From Prionailurus bengalensis (Eukaryota; Chordata; Mammalia; Carnivora; Felidae): a stretch of DNA of 64,000 bases. The stretch spans positions 35,073,501-35,137,500 of the forward strand of contig NC_057348.1 of the NCBI RefSeq assembly GCF_016509475.1. The letters are read 5' to 3'. Position numbers and translations under genes: made by a program. A model generated the notes under the pieces. The model saw only the letters and a program-made list of their open reading frames with translations. It did no database searches and was not told the DNA's origin. This document shows, one piece after another, positions 1-11,909 of this stretch (the stretch's first letter is position 1; each line of letters begins with the position of its first letter).

Positions 1-825
1 GATAGCAGTTTGGACATATTGGGGTAAACAAAATATATTAATAAAACTAATTTCACCGATTTCTTGTTACTTTTCTTAATACAGAAAATTTTGGAATATT
101 TACGTGGCTCACATTATATTTCTATTGGACAGTGCTAATCCAGACTGACAGTAAAAGAGTCTGTATGCTACCAGAAGGAATATGCGTGGAAAAACAGCAG
201 GATCTGGTTCCTAATTTCACAATCTATAATTAGGGAGATTAGATTTTCTACCACAAACCAATGTATAGTCTCCCTTGAAGGCGCACACCAGCATTAGGAG
301 ATAACACATTAGCCTTAATAGATAATGAGGAAACTGAGGCACAAAAAGAAGGCACTTATACAAAGTTACAGAGCTGATAAATGGGAGGGCAAAACCCTGA
401 CCCAAACTCAGCATGTCCAAATGCATGTCCTTCCCCTTCTTCTCCTCCACTCAGAGAACTTTCCCTACTAGAAGCTTAAAAAGGATGCCAACCATCTTTC
501 CTGCCTTACCCTGCTGTGGGTTTCTCTTTGATACTCTACACCCTTATTTCTCCCAGCCACTAACCCAAAGAAAAGAGAACTATGTGACAATATGGCTGAA
601 TATTTTGGAAAAATTACCAGAGTGACATCCCATATGCTGCTATCTCGTGAAGAAAAGAATCAAGGTTTCCTAATTGGGCTCTTTTGCCTTTGCGATTCAA
701 AAGCTTTCCACTGTATCAGCACTGTTCATATAACCCACTACATAGAAATTTACCTACTGGGACACTGCTACCTGTGAGGTCACTAATTTGGGCAAGTGCA
801 TTTCACCTGTTGTGAATGAGCTTAC
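1..825 (-). other. SUCLG2: Start of SUCLG2 intron 2
   Basis: On the minus strand this follows the exon 2 donor GTAAGC at 825-820. The intron runs out of the left edge of the window. Apart from a MIR-like stretch near 300-405, nothing is recognised in it. Confidence 0.9.
300..405 (-). mobile_element. MIR fragment
   Basis: Contains gaggaaactgaggcacaa and a diverged agttacagagctgataaatgg, the antisense core of a mammalian-wide interspersed repeat. Confidence 0.65.
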
Positions 826-967
826 TTAGTCTCTTAGCAGCCTCCAGAGCTTCGTTCGCACTGTCTGCTACAAAGAATCTTTGAACTTTCACTCCATTGT
901 CAGACATCAGTTTCTTGCTCTGGTATTCCTGCAGGTTCAGCCATCTTCGGGGGGTTAACTGCACTGC
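826..967 (-). CDS. SUCLG2: SUCLG2 coding exon 2 (start of mature beta subunit)
   Basis: This is the second coding exon of the GDP-forming succinyl-CoA ligase beta subunit. Seen directly: a 142-base block preceded on the minus strand by a CT-rich tract and TAG acceptor and followed by a GTAAGC donor. It encodes 47 residues, AVQLTPRRW followed by LNLQEYQSKKLMSDNG and ending ALEAAKRL, plus the first base of the next codon (phase 1). In the human protein the transit peptide ends at residue 37. Here that is exon 1's 28 residues plus AVQLTPRRW, so the mature chain would start at LNLQEYQ. That segment opens the ATP-grasp nucleotide-binding domain of the succinyl-CoA ligase beta family. The frame is intact and near-identical to human (for example Ala-Asp-Ser-Ala-Asn, where I recall Thr for Ser). 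Exon 3 is not in the window: nothing in 1-825 encodes the expected AKEIVLKAQ continuation. A processed pseudogene is ruled out by the splice sites and flanking introns. Confidence 0.96.
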
Positions 968-1399
968 CTAGAGAGATTGAGAGAGACAGAGGTAAGAACA
1001 CTTACAAATAAGAAAAGTGACAGTCAACGTATGTAGCCAGTCTTATAGGTACCCACAAACAACAATCAGCAACACCTTTTTTTAAAAGGAAAAAAAAAAC
1101 TCCTATATAAATTCTTCATGCTTGTTTTTCTAATCAAAAATGTTTAAGACAACCACACACACAAATGAATCCAGGTTTAAAGAAATGGTGAGAAGTGAAT
1201 AGGGTCTATCATCTAGTTAACAAGAATGTACCGATATCAATTTCCTAATTTTGATATTGAACTAAAAAGACCTAAGATATCAACGTGAGGAGAAGAGGGG
1301 GAAGGGTATGTGGGACTGCTGCACTTTTTTTGCAGCTCCCTGAGTCTGTAAATATTTAAGAATAAACGAGACCATTTAAAAAAAAAGAATAAAAATTAT

Positions 1400-1616
1400 T
1401 TTCTTAAGTTTATTTATTTGAGAGAGGAAGAGAGAGCATGCAAGAAGAAGCTGGAAGGGGCAGAGAGGGGGCGGGAGGAGAAAATCCAAATTAGGCACTG
1501 CACTGTCAGTGAAGAGCCCGACTCGGTGCTGGAACCCAGGAACCATGAGATCATGACACGAGCCAAAACCAGGAATTGGAGACTTAACCGCCTAAGCCAC
1601 CCAGGTGGGCACCCCT
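1400..1616 (-). mobile_element. CAN-SINE, diverged copy
   Basis: The antisense head ccacccaggtgggcacc lies at the right end and the CT-rich middle appears as gagagaggaagagagag. The body is clearly diverged from the felid form (for example cactgtcagtgaagagcc for the tcgggctctg region). It lies 430 bases from exon 2 in intron 1. Confidence 0.8.
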
Positions 1617-4029
1617 TAAGAGTTACTTTTTAAAATGTTAAGAAATGCATTATAAAGGATATACCTCCCCCACATTCCCACCCCAAATAAAGTTCATAGC
1701 ATTGTTTTAATAACTGTGTGCACATTGTTAATCACTAAGGTATCTCAGAAAATTTTCTTAACACTTTGAGGTTCAATGGACCACAGACTAATCCACTTCT
1801 TTGCCATAGTTTTTAATGGACTCTAGGTACAATCATTATGTGATGAAGAAGATTACCTCTTTCACAAACCAAATTTGAATACGGTAACCTGAAACAATTA
1901 TCATAAATAAACTACTTCCTAAAAACTGCAACTCGTGTATTAAAGTAACTTTGCCTACGTATCATGCAGAAGTTTTTTCCAATGTGCGCTATCAATTACT
2001 TTTTAATCTGTGCTGAAAAAAAGTAATTAAGGAGCAGAATAACATGAACAAATAAATTCTCATTTTTTTCAGGAAGATCAACATCATTCCCTATTTTTAA
2101 AAGAAAAAAAAATGAATATACCTAGTTTAAGCTCATTTCCATCCATGAGTCCTGATGCAAAAAAAAAAAAAAACAAAACAAACAAACAAAAAACAAAAAA
2201 ACCACTGTCCCAGGGTAGGTAAGACAACAATACCATTAATGCACAAACCGAAAAAGTCAATCATACAACAGGATCACAAGAGTGAAGGAAAATCACCTGT
2301 CATACTGCCTAGTGTCTTTTGTCAATGGCCTTGGTGGACGGCCAAAGCAGCATTACAAAGACCATAAACTAAGGTCCACAGGGCTTTACAACACGGAACC
2401 ATTAGCTTTCAGGACCTCAAATGTGTTCTTAAAATGGCATTTTCTTCTGGAATCTCCAAGCTACAATGCACTCATGGAGCTCTTCTGGATAAGGGACATT
2501 CCAAAAGGCTCTAGAACCTTTCAACTAAGCTGAGTTTTACCCAAGGGCAGAGTATATCTTCAAATTGTTTGTATCTTTAAGAAGAATATGATGGTGCCTG
2601 GCATATGGAAGATAGTCAAGAATATCCGTACAATGGCCAAATGAGTAAGTCCTGCCTTTTGTTCAATTGTTCCCAGCTACAGGTAATTTTTCATTTCCAC
2701 AAAGTGACTTTCTCTAAAAATAGAAAAGCAGAAGTCCTTCAGACCTGAAACAACCTAATTTGTACACACTCATAAAAAATTCAAATTTTGACATGATCTA
2801 GTTTAAAGATATCTTTCTGTTCCACTCTTCTGAATATTGGTAATGATGTTTTCAATGCTAAAGTTGTCTGCACTTCTTTAGAAATACGTAATACCAGAGT
2901 TTTAAAATAAATTGCCAGAGAAGTTATGGTCACATCATTTACTATATGATTTATTAGCTGTATATGATTTGTTAATCTTACTTCTGAATTTTAAGTCTTG
3001 ATGAAACATTAGTAATTTGAAAAACACAAAATTTCACACATGAACATACACATTGACCTAACAGTCTTATTAACACATCACATAACGTACCAAAAGAATT
3101 CAAGTCTAAAACATTTAGTGAAGTCCCCTACTGAAAGAAAAGATTAAACATTAGATGTATACTATATTCTGGGACCACTTTTAAAAGGCAGATGGGGAAG
3201 GATCAATAGATTAAGTATATGTTGACATACCAACTTAAAGCCATTAACAGAAAAAGAAAAAAAGAAATACAATTTGTGAAGAACATTTGAGAGACACTAA
3301 AACTGCCACAAGTATGGTGTGGTCAATTCCTTTTCATTAGAACACTCACGGTATTAATTTTAGATATGTTAATGCAATCTGCTGCAAACTAATTGCAATT
3401 GATCGAGAGACCAGCTTCATAGACATATAATACATATTGACCATTTCTACATTGACTCAGATGAAAAAGCCTGCTTGAAGTCTGTTGCTCTTAAATTGAA
3501 AACCAACACAGTGAACACAGTTCTGAGCCACTGCAGATACCCAAGCTATCACTCCACAAAGCAATCATCTTATAGAATAATCGGCTACCTTTGTAAACCT
3601 AAGCTCAGAAGAGCAGGGTCCCTGACTGGGTCTAAAACTGCATGAACTCAGCTGCACTGACTAAGAATTTGTGGTACGTCTAGAGAGGAAAAGGTTAAAT
3701 CCACCTCTGCATTTTCAGGAGGAAGAAAAAAGGAGAAGAGAAATTTACTAAGTAAGTGGATGGTGTAAAGTATGCTAGAAATATAATCAACTGCTGAATC
3801 ATAAAAACAATAATAAGAATAGTTTCATCTTCTATTACGGAGCATTGGCCATGTGTAGGCAGTATACTAAGCACGCGTGTTATCTTATAGTCAAGGCAAT
3901 CGTGAAAAATGAAGTAGTATTATTTCTCTGTCATCTGTTGTCACTGATGCAACCTTCCTTCTTCCAATACTTCCTTGCCTCAGATGAAGTTACGTACGGC
4001 CGTGTAAGATCGTTCATAAATACGAATGG
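1617..4029. other. Intron 1, no element recognised
   Basis: AT-rich intronic sequence. A-rich tracts lie near 2100 and 2160-2200, and a possible MIR scrap near 2590. No exon-like or strongly repeat-like segment was identified. Confidence 0.5.
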
Positions 4030-4285
4030 TGTGTAACTCACCCGGACCAACATCTGATTGCCAACCCCTCTCCCCCTAAGTTCTCTCTGTCTTGACATGG
4101 GGAATGGGAATATTCATGCGGCAGCTAATCTATCAGCCAGGGGCCTCAAGGAAAACAGACACATTCCCAGGTCACTCACATAGAATGTGTCATGAAAAAT
4201 AAACCTTTGTGGATTTTTAGCCACTGAGATTCTAGAGGTTACTTGTTACTGTTACGGAACCTAGCTTATCTCTACCATCCTGACT
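4030..4285 (+). mobile_element. Possible LTR 3' end
   Basis: The end reads ataaacctttgtggattttt, agccactgagattctagagg and ttacttgttactgttacgga, a motif order that recurs at 6950-7030 and in MaLR-like LTR 3' ends. The family is uncertain. Confidence 0.4.
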
Positions 4286-4298
4286 AAAAACCATCTTG

Positions 4299-4515
4299 AG
4301 GCACCTGGGTGGCTCAGTCAATTGGGTGGCCAACTTCAGCTCAGGTCATGATTTCACGATTCGTGAGCTCAAGCCCCCTATTGGGCTCACTGTTATCAGC
4401 GTGGATCCTGCTTCTGATCGTCTGTACGCCTTCCCCCGGCCCTCCCCTGCTCACACACACACTCTCTCTCTCTCTCTTGAAAGTTAACAAACAAAACCAA
4501 CCAACCAAACAAACA
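4299..4515 (+). mobile_element. CAN-SINE
   Basis: The head gcacctgggtggctcagt, CT-rich segment and CAAA-rich tail are all present. A short flanking duplication (accatctt before, acatctta after) suggests an ordinary LINE-driven insertion. Confidence 0.88.
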
Positions 4516-4519
4516 AAAA

Positions 4520-6744
4520 AACATCTTACAAAATCAGGAAACCCAGGCTGAGGGTTAAGTCACTGGCCAAAGATGACAGGCAGCTGTGAAGCAACAAAAC
4601 TTCTCTGATCAACAGCATCAATCTGCTGTGTAACACTGTTGGTCTCCCGTGTTTATATTCTGGTCTCGCATTCCCAGAGGCCCCTTGATGATAAAGACTG
4701 AGACCAGGATCAGTGACATTGTGTCCTTGTCTTCAGAAGGCCAGAGGTCTATTAGGAATGGACACACGCATGATGCGTGTGAGGACAAATGTGTCAGGCT
4801 TTGGGAGAGAAGGAGGTGGAGATGAGAGCAGAGGCTCACCTAAAGCACAGGCAGAAGCAGTTTATTTTAGCTCGTAGGAAGACTACCTGTTAAAACCTCA
4901 GACTAATCTCTTCTCGGGGAAGCCTTGAACTCCAGAACGTGAACGGTGGAGAGCAGTCTGAAGACCATGTGGCCCAGTAGGTTTCAACTGTTTCTGCCAG
5001 TTATTTGCCTGTTTGCCATCAGGTCAGTCCCCAGGCTCTTTGCCAGCTGGCTTCTGCCTAAATCTGAGACTGTGCTCAGAGACTGAAAAGTGAGAAGAAG
5101 ACTTCAGGCTTTGTCTTCCTCTGAGTCAGGTGGCGACTCCAGCAGTGACTGCCGCTCTTCTGACGTTTCAGCCCCCGATCCCACCCCAGAAAGCCCTTGC
5201 TTCATAATTCCAGCTCACACTGTCTGCCCCACCAGGACTCCAGCACTGAAGGGCCGGCCCTGGACTCTGCTAACACCACCTCCTTCTACCCCTCAAGCTC
5301 CTACAAGATTCCTGCTGTTGCCAATCCCCGGGTGGCCTTCCCAGCCCTGCTTTGCCTTCCAAAAGTCCTAACGCCTTTGTTGGTACTTGGGTGGCCCCAT
5401 TAAACCTATGAAACAACGTGGCCCTCCACAGAGGCTGAAGGTGCCGCTTCAAGGCACAGGAGTAGAAGGACAATGGCAGGGGCCCTCTTAGGAAGGGGGC
5501 TTTGGGGCCCTCCTCTGCAGCGGTTTCTCAGGAAATCATGTTTCACAGCCTGGGCTTCCAAAGGATGGAAGGACTAGGGGGGTCCAACCGCCTCATTTTA
5601 CAATCAGGGACCTTGAGGCCTCTACAGGGGAGGTAACATGCCTAGGGATCCTCTAGGGGGACAGAAGCAGGTGGACAACTAGACTAATTCCAACGTTCTG
5701 TCCTTCTTTCATTCAGATTTTGGCAAACTGACCATATGAGGGACAGCACCACATCCTCAAAACAGCTAGGGTGGGTGGGCACCCGGGGTTAGTTCCGTCT
5801 GGGCTTGCATGCTGACCTTTCCATGGCTACCTTCCCTACCGTGTTTCTTGGCCAGAGCAAGCATTTCCAAGCTTAGGGAAAGTAGGAAATACAACTTAAA
5901 AGAAAAGCACGGCATAAAGATTTAAGGGCCTGTGGGAACAAGGGAGCAGAGGTAGACGAAAAAGAATGAAAAATGAGGGGAAAAGACAGAGAGAACCAAG
6001 AGATAAAAAGACAATGACTAAGCAGGCAAAAATTCACAAGAAAACTCAAAGCACAAAATTAGACAGCTACACAGAAAAAAATGACACGACCAAGAAATCA
6101 TCCTTCGCCCCACGGTTTTAAAATTAGAGGTGCCAAGACTACTGAAATAGCAGCACAGGAGGAGAAAAATCAATAAAGGGAGTAAAGAAAATGTCATTGA
6201 GTGGGGCGCCCCCCAAAGGGAGGCTTGGTGAGCCACACCTGCCCACTGGCTCTCTGCACTCCCTCGGTCTTTCTGCAGCCTGACAATCCACGGCACTGCC
6301 TCACTCAGAAGGCAGAGGAGCAGAGTCTGGAGAGGAGCTGAAAATCCACTAGCAACCAGGGAAGTAGAAATTACAACAAAAACGAAGGTTTGGTGATGAC
6401 ACTGGTGAAGGTAGGCTAAAACCCGCCTCCCAGTACACGACACACCCACGCAAAGAGAACACCAGTGCAAGCACCTTCAAGACCAATGTGACGGCATTTA
6501 TGAAAACTAGAACAACTACACCCTCTAAACTGGAAAGTCTCCTCCTTGGGTGCTTAATTCAGTGAAACATGAACTGGGGACATACAGTGCGATCTTCTGT
6601 GTACTGCTGTGCATAGTAAAGGGTAAAGTTGGAAGGTATCTAAATGCATACCAAACAGGAAATGGGCTGAATAAACCGCAATATATGAGCCATTCAAAAT
6701 ATCGGTGGCAACACAATTAGCACCCAGTATCCACGTGGTCCCCT
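4520..6744. other. Intron 1, nothing firmly assigned
   Basis: The segment 4750-5700 is somewhat GC-richer and could be an old LTR or a decayed pseudogene, but no frame or family could be supported. The remainder is ordinary AT-rich DNA. Confidence 0.4.
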
Positions 6745-7030
6745 ACTTCTCAGTTCTTTTGCAGCTAGGGTGCCACAACTTTTAAGCAACCAGGCACAAT
6801 CCTCCGGGACCCTTTTCCTTGGCTGCAAGGTCCTGGAGGCCCCAGGTGGAGAGGGTGGGGTCACAGGGTTGAAGCAGCCTGGATTACTGACTTACTGTAC
6901 AGACCACTGCCTTGGCCTTGCAGTCACCTGACCCAAAGATGCATGAATGAGAAATAAACCTTTGATGTGTTTACCACTGAGATCTTGGGAATAACTTGTA
7001 ATCGCCTCATCGAACTAGTCTAGACTGATA
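6745..7030 (+). mobile_element. Possible LTR 3' end, related to 4030-4285
   Basis: Ends with aaataaacctttgatgtgtt, taccactgagatcttgggaa and taacttgtaatcgcctcatc, parallel to the block at 4030-4285, so both are probably copies of one old LTR family. Confidence 0.4.
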
Positions 7031-7189
7031 AGTATGAACGTCTTAACATTGATTGTTCTCCAAGGCACATTACTGAAAGAAAATAGCCAGTTTCTTTCAA
7101 TATTTAAAGTAGAATAACATTTATATTTCCAACACGTGTGTCCACACACAACGCCACATTCTCTATCTTTTAAGAATGGATGTAGCTAT

Positions 7190-7358
7190 GGGGCGCCTGG
7201 GTGGCTCAGTCGGTTAAGCGTCCAACTTCAGCTCAGGTCATGATCTCACAGTCTGTGAGCTCAAGCCCCATGTCCAGCTCTGTGCTGACAGCTCAGAGCC
7301 TGGAGCCTGCTTCAGATTCCGTGTCTCTCTCCCTCTCTCTGTCCCTCCCCCACTCATA

Positions 7359-7402
<44 letters not shown>

Positions 7403-7413
7403 AATAAATAAGT
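7190..7413 (+). mobile_element. CAN-SINE (SINEC_Fc-like) with long CT tract
   Basis: A full-length felid CAN-SINE with head ggggcgcctgggtggctc and an expanded (CT)n near its 3' end. Imperfect 19-bp target duplications flank it: taagaatggatgtagctat at 7171-7189 and a copy with two changes at 7414-7432. Confidence 0.93.
7364..7399 (+). repeat. (TC)n microsatellite
   Basis: An uninterrupted run of about 18 TC units within the 3' part of the SINE, probably length-variable. Confidence 0.95.
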
Positions 7414-7432
7414 TAAGAATGGATAAAGCTAT

Positions 7433-8948
7433 ACATACATACATGCATACAGAAAGCTCCAGATTAAGTTCACTAACTCAATGCCAGTAAACTTGGGAGG
7501 GCAGACCAGAAAGATGGTAATCAAAGGAAGATCTACCCTAGTCTATAATTTTTAAAACATTTTTATAGAAAAGCATTCATTTATTATTCGTGCAATGAAA
7601 ATCAATCTCCTTAGAGACAACACTGAGGGGAAGAAATCAAACCCAGGCTTTAACCCAAAGGCATAGCCTTAAGTATCTATTAACTCGTCTGGGAAATGAG
7701 GCCTTGCACCCCTACTTTAGCTACCCAGAGTTCTCCAAATGCGGTGTGAAATCAAGGAGAGGGGGCCAAAGGCTCACATCCTCTGTTACGCAGAACTACC
7801 AACCCTAATATAAACTCCCACTGTGAGATAGGAAGAGGCTCTTAAACCTCATTTCAAGCTTTCAACAGCAATGACGACGGCAGAATACAAACAAGGAATT
7901 AGCTGTACACTCGGAGGAAAATACATTCCCCTCTCACTACACGCACGGCAAGGCAGGCAGATGCTCAGTGGGCTGTGGCAGGCCAAGAGTCGGAGTGTGC
8001 TGGTTATATTTTAGTTTCTGTCAGTGTTATTCTGTATGCAAATCGGGACCCATAAATCCACCTTAGTCACGTTACCTAGGAAATACGAGGCTTCAAATAA
8101 ACGTGTTGATGCACACGAAAAGACAGATATAACTCAGTGCGTCTCAATATGGGTATCACAAAATAAAAGACCCGCTTGCTTAAAACAGGCTCTGATGAAG
8201 AAGTCACTTCACTATCACCCTGTATAAGGGACTGAGTGGAATCCTGTTTCTAAGAGGAAAATTGTAACAGCAGCAATAATAACAATAAAAATAAAAGTAC
8301 TCTTCCTTTAACCCCTAATGTGATGATGTCAACTCCTCCGCCATAAAGACAACATGCTAAAAAAAAAAAAAAAAAAAAAAACCAGAGCCTATAGAAAAGA
8401 AAAACTAATGTCAGACGAGGAAGAAAGCGTAAGAATATGCATACCAACACTCTGCTACATTTCATTATATGTTCAGGCTAAAGTGTGGGGCATTCATTTG
8501 GAGTCACCTTTGGAAATACACCATCCCTTTTATCTAGAACTGGCATGTTCCTGACCCTTCTCCTCTTTGCACAAAGAAATGAATTAACCAATTAATTAGT
8601 ACTCTACGGCTGAGCTCTTTGCTCTAGTAGGGGTACAGGGAGACCATGATCACTTACAAAATGGAGGAAACTAATCCATCCTCACAGGTTGCTTTGAGGA
8701 TTACGTGGGTTAAAATGTGCAAATCAACTGGGATAGTGTGCCGCATATCACAAGTACTCAAAAGAATGTTCTGCTCTTATTACGAACGCAGAACTACAAA
8801 AGGGGAAAGAAAGTATAACAAGGAAATACTGAACAATCCCCAAACTAAAAACAGTAGGTGATCCCGTCAGTGATAAAGAGGTGCCCACAATGTCCTGCTC
8901 TTCGTTTTAAATGCATATGGGGAAGTATTTTTAAATTGTGATAGTGGA
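7433..8948. other. Intron 1, nothing recognised
   Basis: It begins with a short ATAC repeat (7433-7452) and includes the poly-A at 8359. Otherwise unassigned. Confidence 0.5.
8359..8381. repeat. Poly-A, 23 bases
   Basis: An isolated poly-A run with no recognisable SINE body immediately upstream. Confidence 0.95.
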
Positions 8949-9170
8949 AGGGCACCTGGGTGGCTCAGTTGGTTAAGCACCGGACTTCTGCTCACATCAT
9001 GATCTCACAGTGTGGGGGCCTGAGCCCCCGTGTCGGACTCTGAGCTGGCAGCTCAGAGCCTAGAGCCTGCTTCAGATTCTGTGTCTCCCTCTCTCTCTGC
9101 CCCTCCCCTACTTGCTCTCTCTCTCTCAAAAACAAATAAACATTCAAAAAAAATAAAAAAACAAAAAAAT
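8949..9170 (+). mobile_element. CAN-SINE (SINEC_Fc-like)
   Basis: Full-length copy flanked by an exact 16-bp target duplication, aaattgtgatagtgga, at 8933-8948 and 9171-9186. The tRNA-like head is intact. The B-box region (cctgagcccccgtg) is altered. Confidence 0.94.
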
Positions 9171-9299
9171 AAATTGTGATAGTGGAATCTCTACACTTAA
9201 ATTACTCAACAGTCACAGAAAGAGAAAGGACAGTAATTTACAGTAAGAAAGACCAATTTCACATTCAGTGAGCAAATTAAAATGTGCCATGCTAAGTAC

Positions 9300-9440
9300 A
9301 TTGACTTTCTACCTCATTTGAGCCAGGGTACCCCCACCTCACAGAGGAGCAAATGTGAGGGTCAGAGAGATTAAGTAACTTATCTAAGGCTACTCAGCTG
9401 GGTGAATGAGTCGAGATTTGAATCCAAGTCTAAAAACCCC
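9300..9440 (-). mobile_element. MIR fragment
   Basis: Antisense MIR core is visible as gtcagagagattaagtaact followed by tactcagctgggtgaatgag and atttgaatccaagtc. Confidence 0.75.
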
Positions 9441-10059
9441 AAGAGCTTTCTATTATTCCAACGTGTTTTCTGTTTTTTTTGTTTGTTTTGGTCAGTTTCT
9501 GAATCCTATGTCAATAAAAAGGTCTTGGAAAGACCACAGACAAAAACCATACTGCCATTTGTGACTTAAATACACAGTTTCCCATTTAAAAGGAGGGCAG
9601 CTAAAGCAGCGGATAAACTGAGAACACTAACGAAGGTTGTGCGGTACCTGAAAGAATGTGCTCACGGGATGTACAGCTTCACCAGAGCAAAGGGCTAGAG
9701 AAGGAAAGTAAAGTTTACTGATGAAAAGGAAAAACAGCTGGGCCCTTCTTTACAAGAGATCAGACTAGGGTCAGAGGAGGAGCCCCAGGCCAATTGCGTT
9801 CCTCTGGCACTGTGTCTCTGACAATACCACACCAGTCCGTCTAAGGACCCCACAGAAGGGGTGGGGGGTGGGGGTCAGCATCTGTTCAAAAAATTAAAGA
9901 ATCTGTCCTACCAGAAAAGAAATTAAAGTTCACCTTTCAGACTATCCAGAAGTTGGATCACAGCAGGTTTCTATTTTAGAATTAATTCTTCCCGGGGTAC
10001 CCCAACAAAATCTCGTATTTTTAACCAAACCAAATACTAGCTAACACGGAACAGTGCCA

Positions 10060-10270
10060 TGAAGTTATAGAAGCGATACTATACACTTGGAGAGCATTAC
10101 CTCATGTAAAACTCGCAACAACCCTACAAGGAAGAAACTGACAGAAGCCCATTTTACAGATGAACAAATGAAGGCTGAGAGTAGCTAAGTGTTGCTAAGA
10201 CTAACAGCGATGGTGAGGGGCTGGGCCATACTTCAAATGCAGGTGTGCCTGACTCCACATCCACTCTTCA
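10060..10270 (-). mobile_element. MIR fragment
   Basis: Contains cccattttacagatgaacaa with a preceding cgcaacaaccctacaaggaa, the antisense 3' half of MIR. Confidence 0.7.
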
Positions 10271-10919
10271 GTGAAACAGTAACAGGGAATTCTGCCCCCC
10301 CCCCCCACCCCGTCCACAAAAGTGGGTCCTGAGCAGTGACTGGGGCAGGAGGAGAAACAGGAGGCCCTGTATAGATTTCACCGCAGGAAGGTACAAAGCT
10401 GTCCTGAAAATGAGGTTGGAAAGAAGAATGGGAAGCTCTGAATGAGAGAAAGATTTGTGGATGAGATGAGTTGCACTAAGTCAAAAGAATTAAGATTCTC
10501 AAAGATACTGCCTCCTTTTTATCCTAGGTTCAGCGGAAAAGCAGCATTTTTTTTTTCAAGGAGCAAAGAAATGTAAAACTCTTTGTAGTCAGGACAAATG
10601 CCCAAAGGAAGTTTCGTTCCCTAACTCCACTGCTCTGCCAGCAGCAAAAAAGAAGGAGAGGGGGGAAAATACAACACTGATAAACATTAGCATTATTAAC
10701 ACAACAGCAGAAACAAACGTATAAAAGGCACTGAAAAGACTGAAGTGCATCATTTCAAAATGCCTGCCCATCCCCTAGAGGACAGAGTGCCAGCTCGATT
10801 GTGTTGCACAGGAATATCACCTTAATTTTATACTGTGAACAGAAGTGGGCAAGGTTTGTTTACATGAAGAAAGAAAACAAATTAAGGAAAGGTAAATATA
10901 GACTCGCATTTAACTCTAC

Positions 10920-11480
10920 TAAGGAAACTGCAGAATCTGTACTTTGTTCATTCATTTAACAGTCTTCTACTGGGCATTTATAACGTGGCGGCCACTATGG
11001 CTGGCATCTGAGATCCGCTGGTCCACAGCACACACAAGTTCTCTGTTGCCACAGAGCTCGTGTCCTAGGAAGGGATGCAGGGAAGACGGACACGAAGACA
11101 TAAATGGAGAATGTAACTACAGAATGGGACGTGCTAACATATACATGATGAATTATGGATACAAAGAGCACAATGTGCAGTAACCTCTGAAGAAATGACA
11201 TTTGTGCAAACACCAGAAGACAGAAAGGAAACAGGCATGTAAAGAAGCTGAGGACAAACCTAGCAGGCATGGTCCAAGGCCCTGAGGCAGGATACAGTTA
11301 GTTAGTGACAGAAGCTAGGGGGAATAAGTCAGAGATGAGAGTGGAAAGGGGAGCAGGGACCAGACCACGCAGGTGCTTGGAGGCTGCGGTCCAGAGTTTA
11401 GTTTAGATTTTATTTACTTAGTGTTTTAAGCGGGGAAGTGAGATCAAGTTCACATTTTGGAAAAGTCATTGTTTTCTGTT
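10920..11480. other. Old interspersed repeat, family unresolved
   Basis: Runs such as ttcattcatttaacagtctt, gcatggtccaaggccctgag and gcagggaccagaccacgcag recall a widespread mammalian repeat, possibly L2-related. The sequence is too diverged for a name. Confidence 0.35.
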
Positions 11481-11514
11481 TAGAGAAGGAAACCACTTAT
11501 GAAAGCTGCATTAA

Positions 11515-11745
11515 ACCAGACCAGACTCAGCAACATTTTCTATAAACATCCAAATAGTAAATAGTAAATAGCCAAACAGTAAATCTGGCTCTGAGGCCAG
11601 ACACTCTCTGCGGCAACTCCACTTTTGTCAAAGCAGGCATAGATAATATATATAAAAGAATGGGCATGGCTATGTTCCAGCAAAGCTTTATTTGCAAGAA
11701 CAGTTTTAGCAGAGAGGCCGCAGTTTGCAGACCCTCAACTAAATA
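11515..11745 (+). mobile_element. MER5A-like hAT-Charlie element
   Basis: Contains tctataaacatccaaatagt, tgttccagcaaagctttatt and cgcagtttgcagaccctc in the order of the MER5A non-autonomous transposon. It includes a small internal duplication of atagtaa units. Non-coding by nature. Confidence 0.7.
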
Positions 11746-11868
11746 ACAGAGAAGAGCAGTGGAGGTAGAAACAGAGAGGAATGAAGGGATTCCAGATAAG
11801 TCTGGTGATGAAGTAAAGCTTACTATGAATTAGATGTGGGCTTTAAGGTGAAAGGGAATCTAGTATTA

Positions 11869-11909
<41 letters not shown>

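Noticed and set aside
1..825. SUCLG2 exon 3
   Set aside because: No segment on the minus strand encodes the expected continuation with an acceptor in phase 1. The exon must lie beyond the left edge.
6018..6470. 150-codon minus-strand open frame
   Set aside because: Hydrophobic low-information peptide without a known family, intronic, with no splice signals.
7201..7407. Repeated short open frames starting MAQSVKRPTSAQVMIS at many sites
   Set aside because: They are translations of the CAN-SINE head and appear wherever a SINE lies in that orientation.
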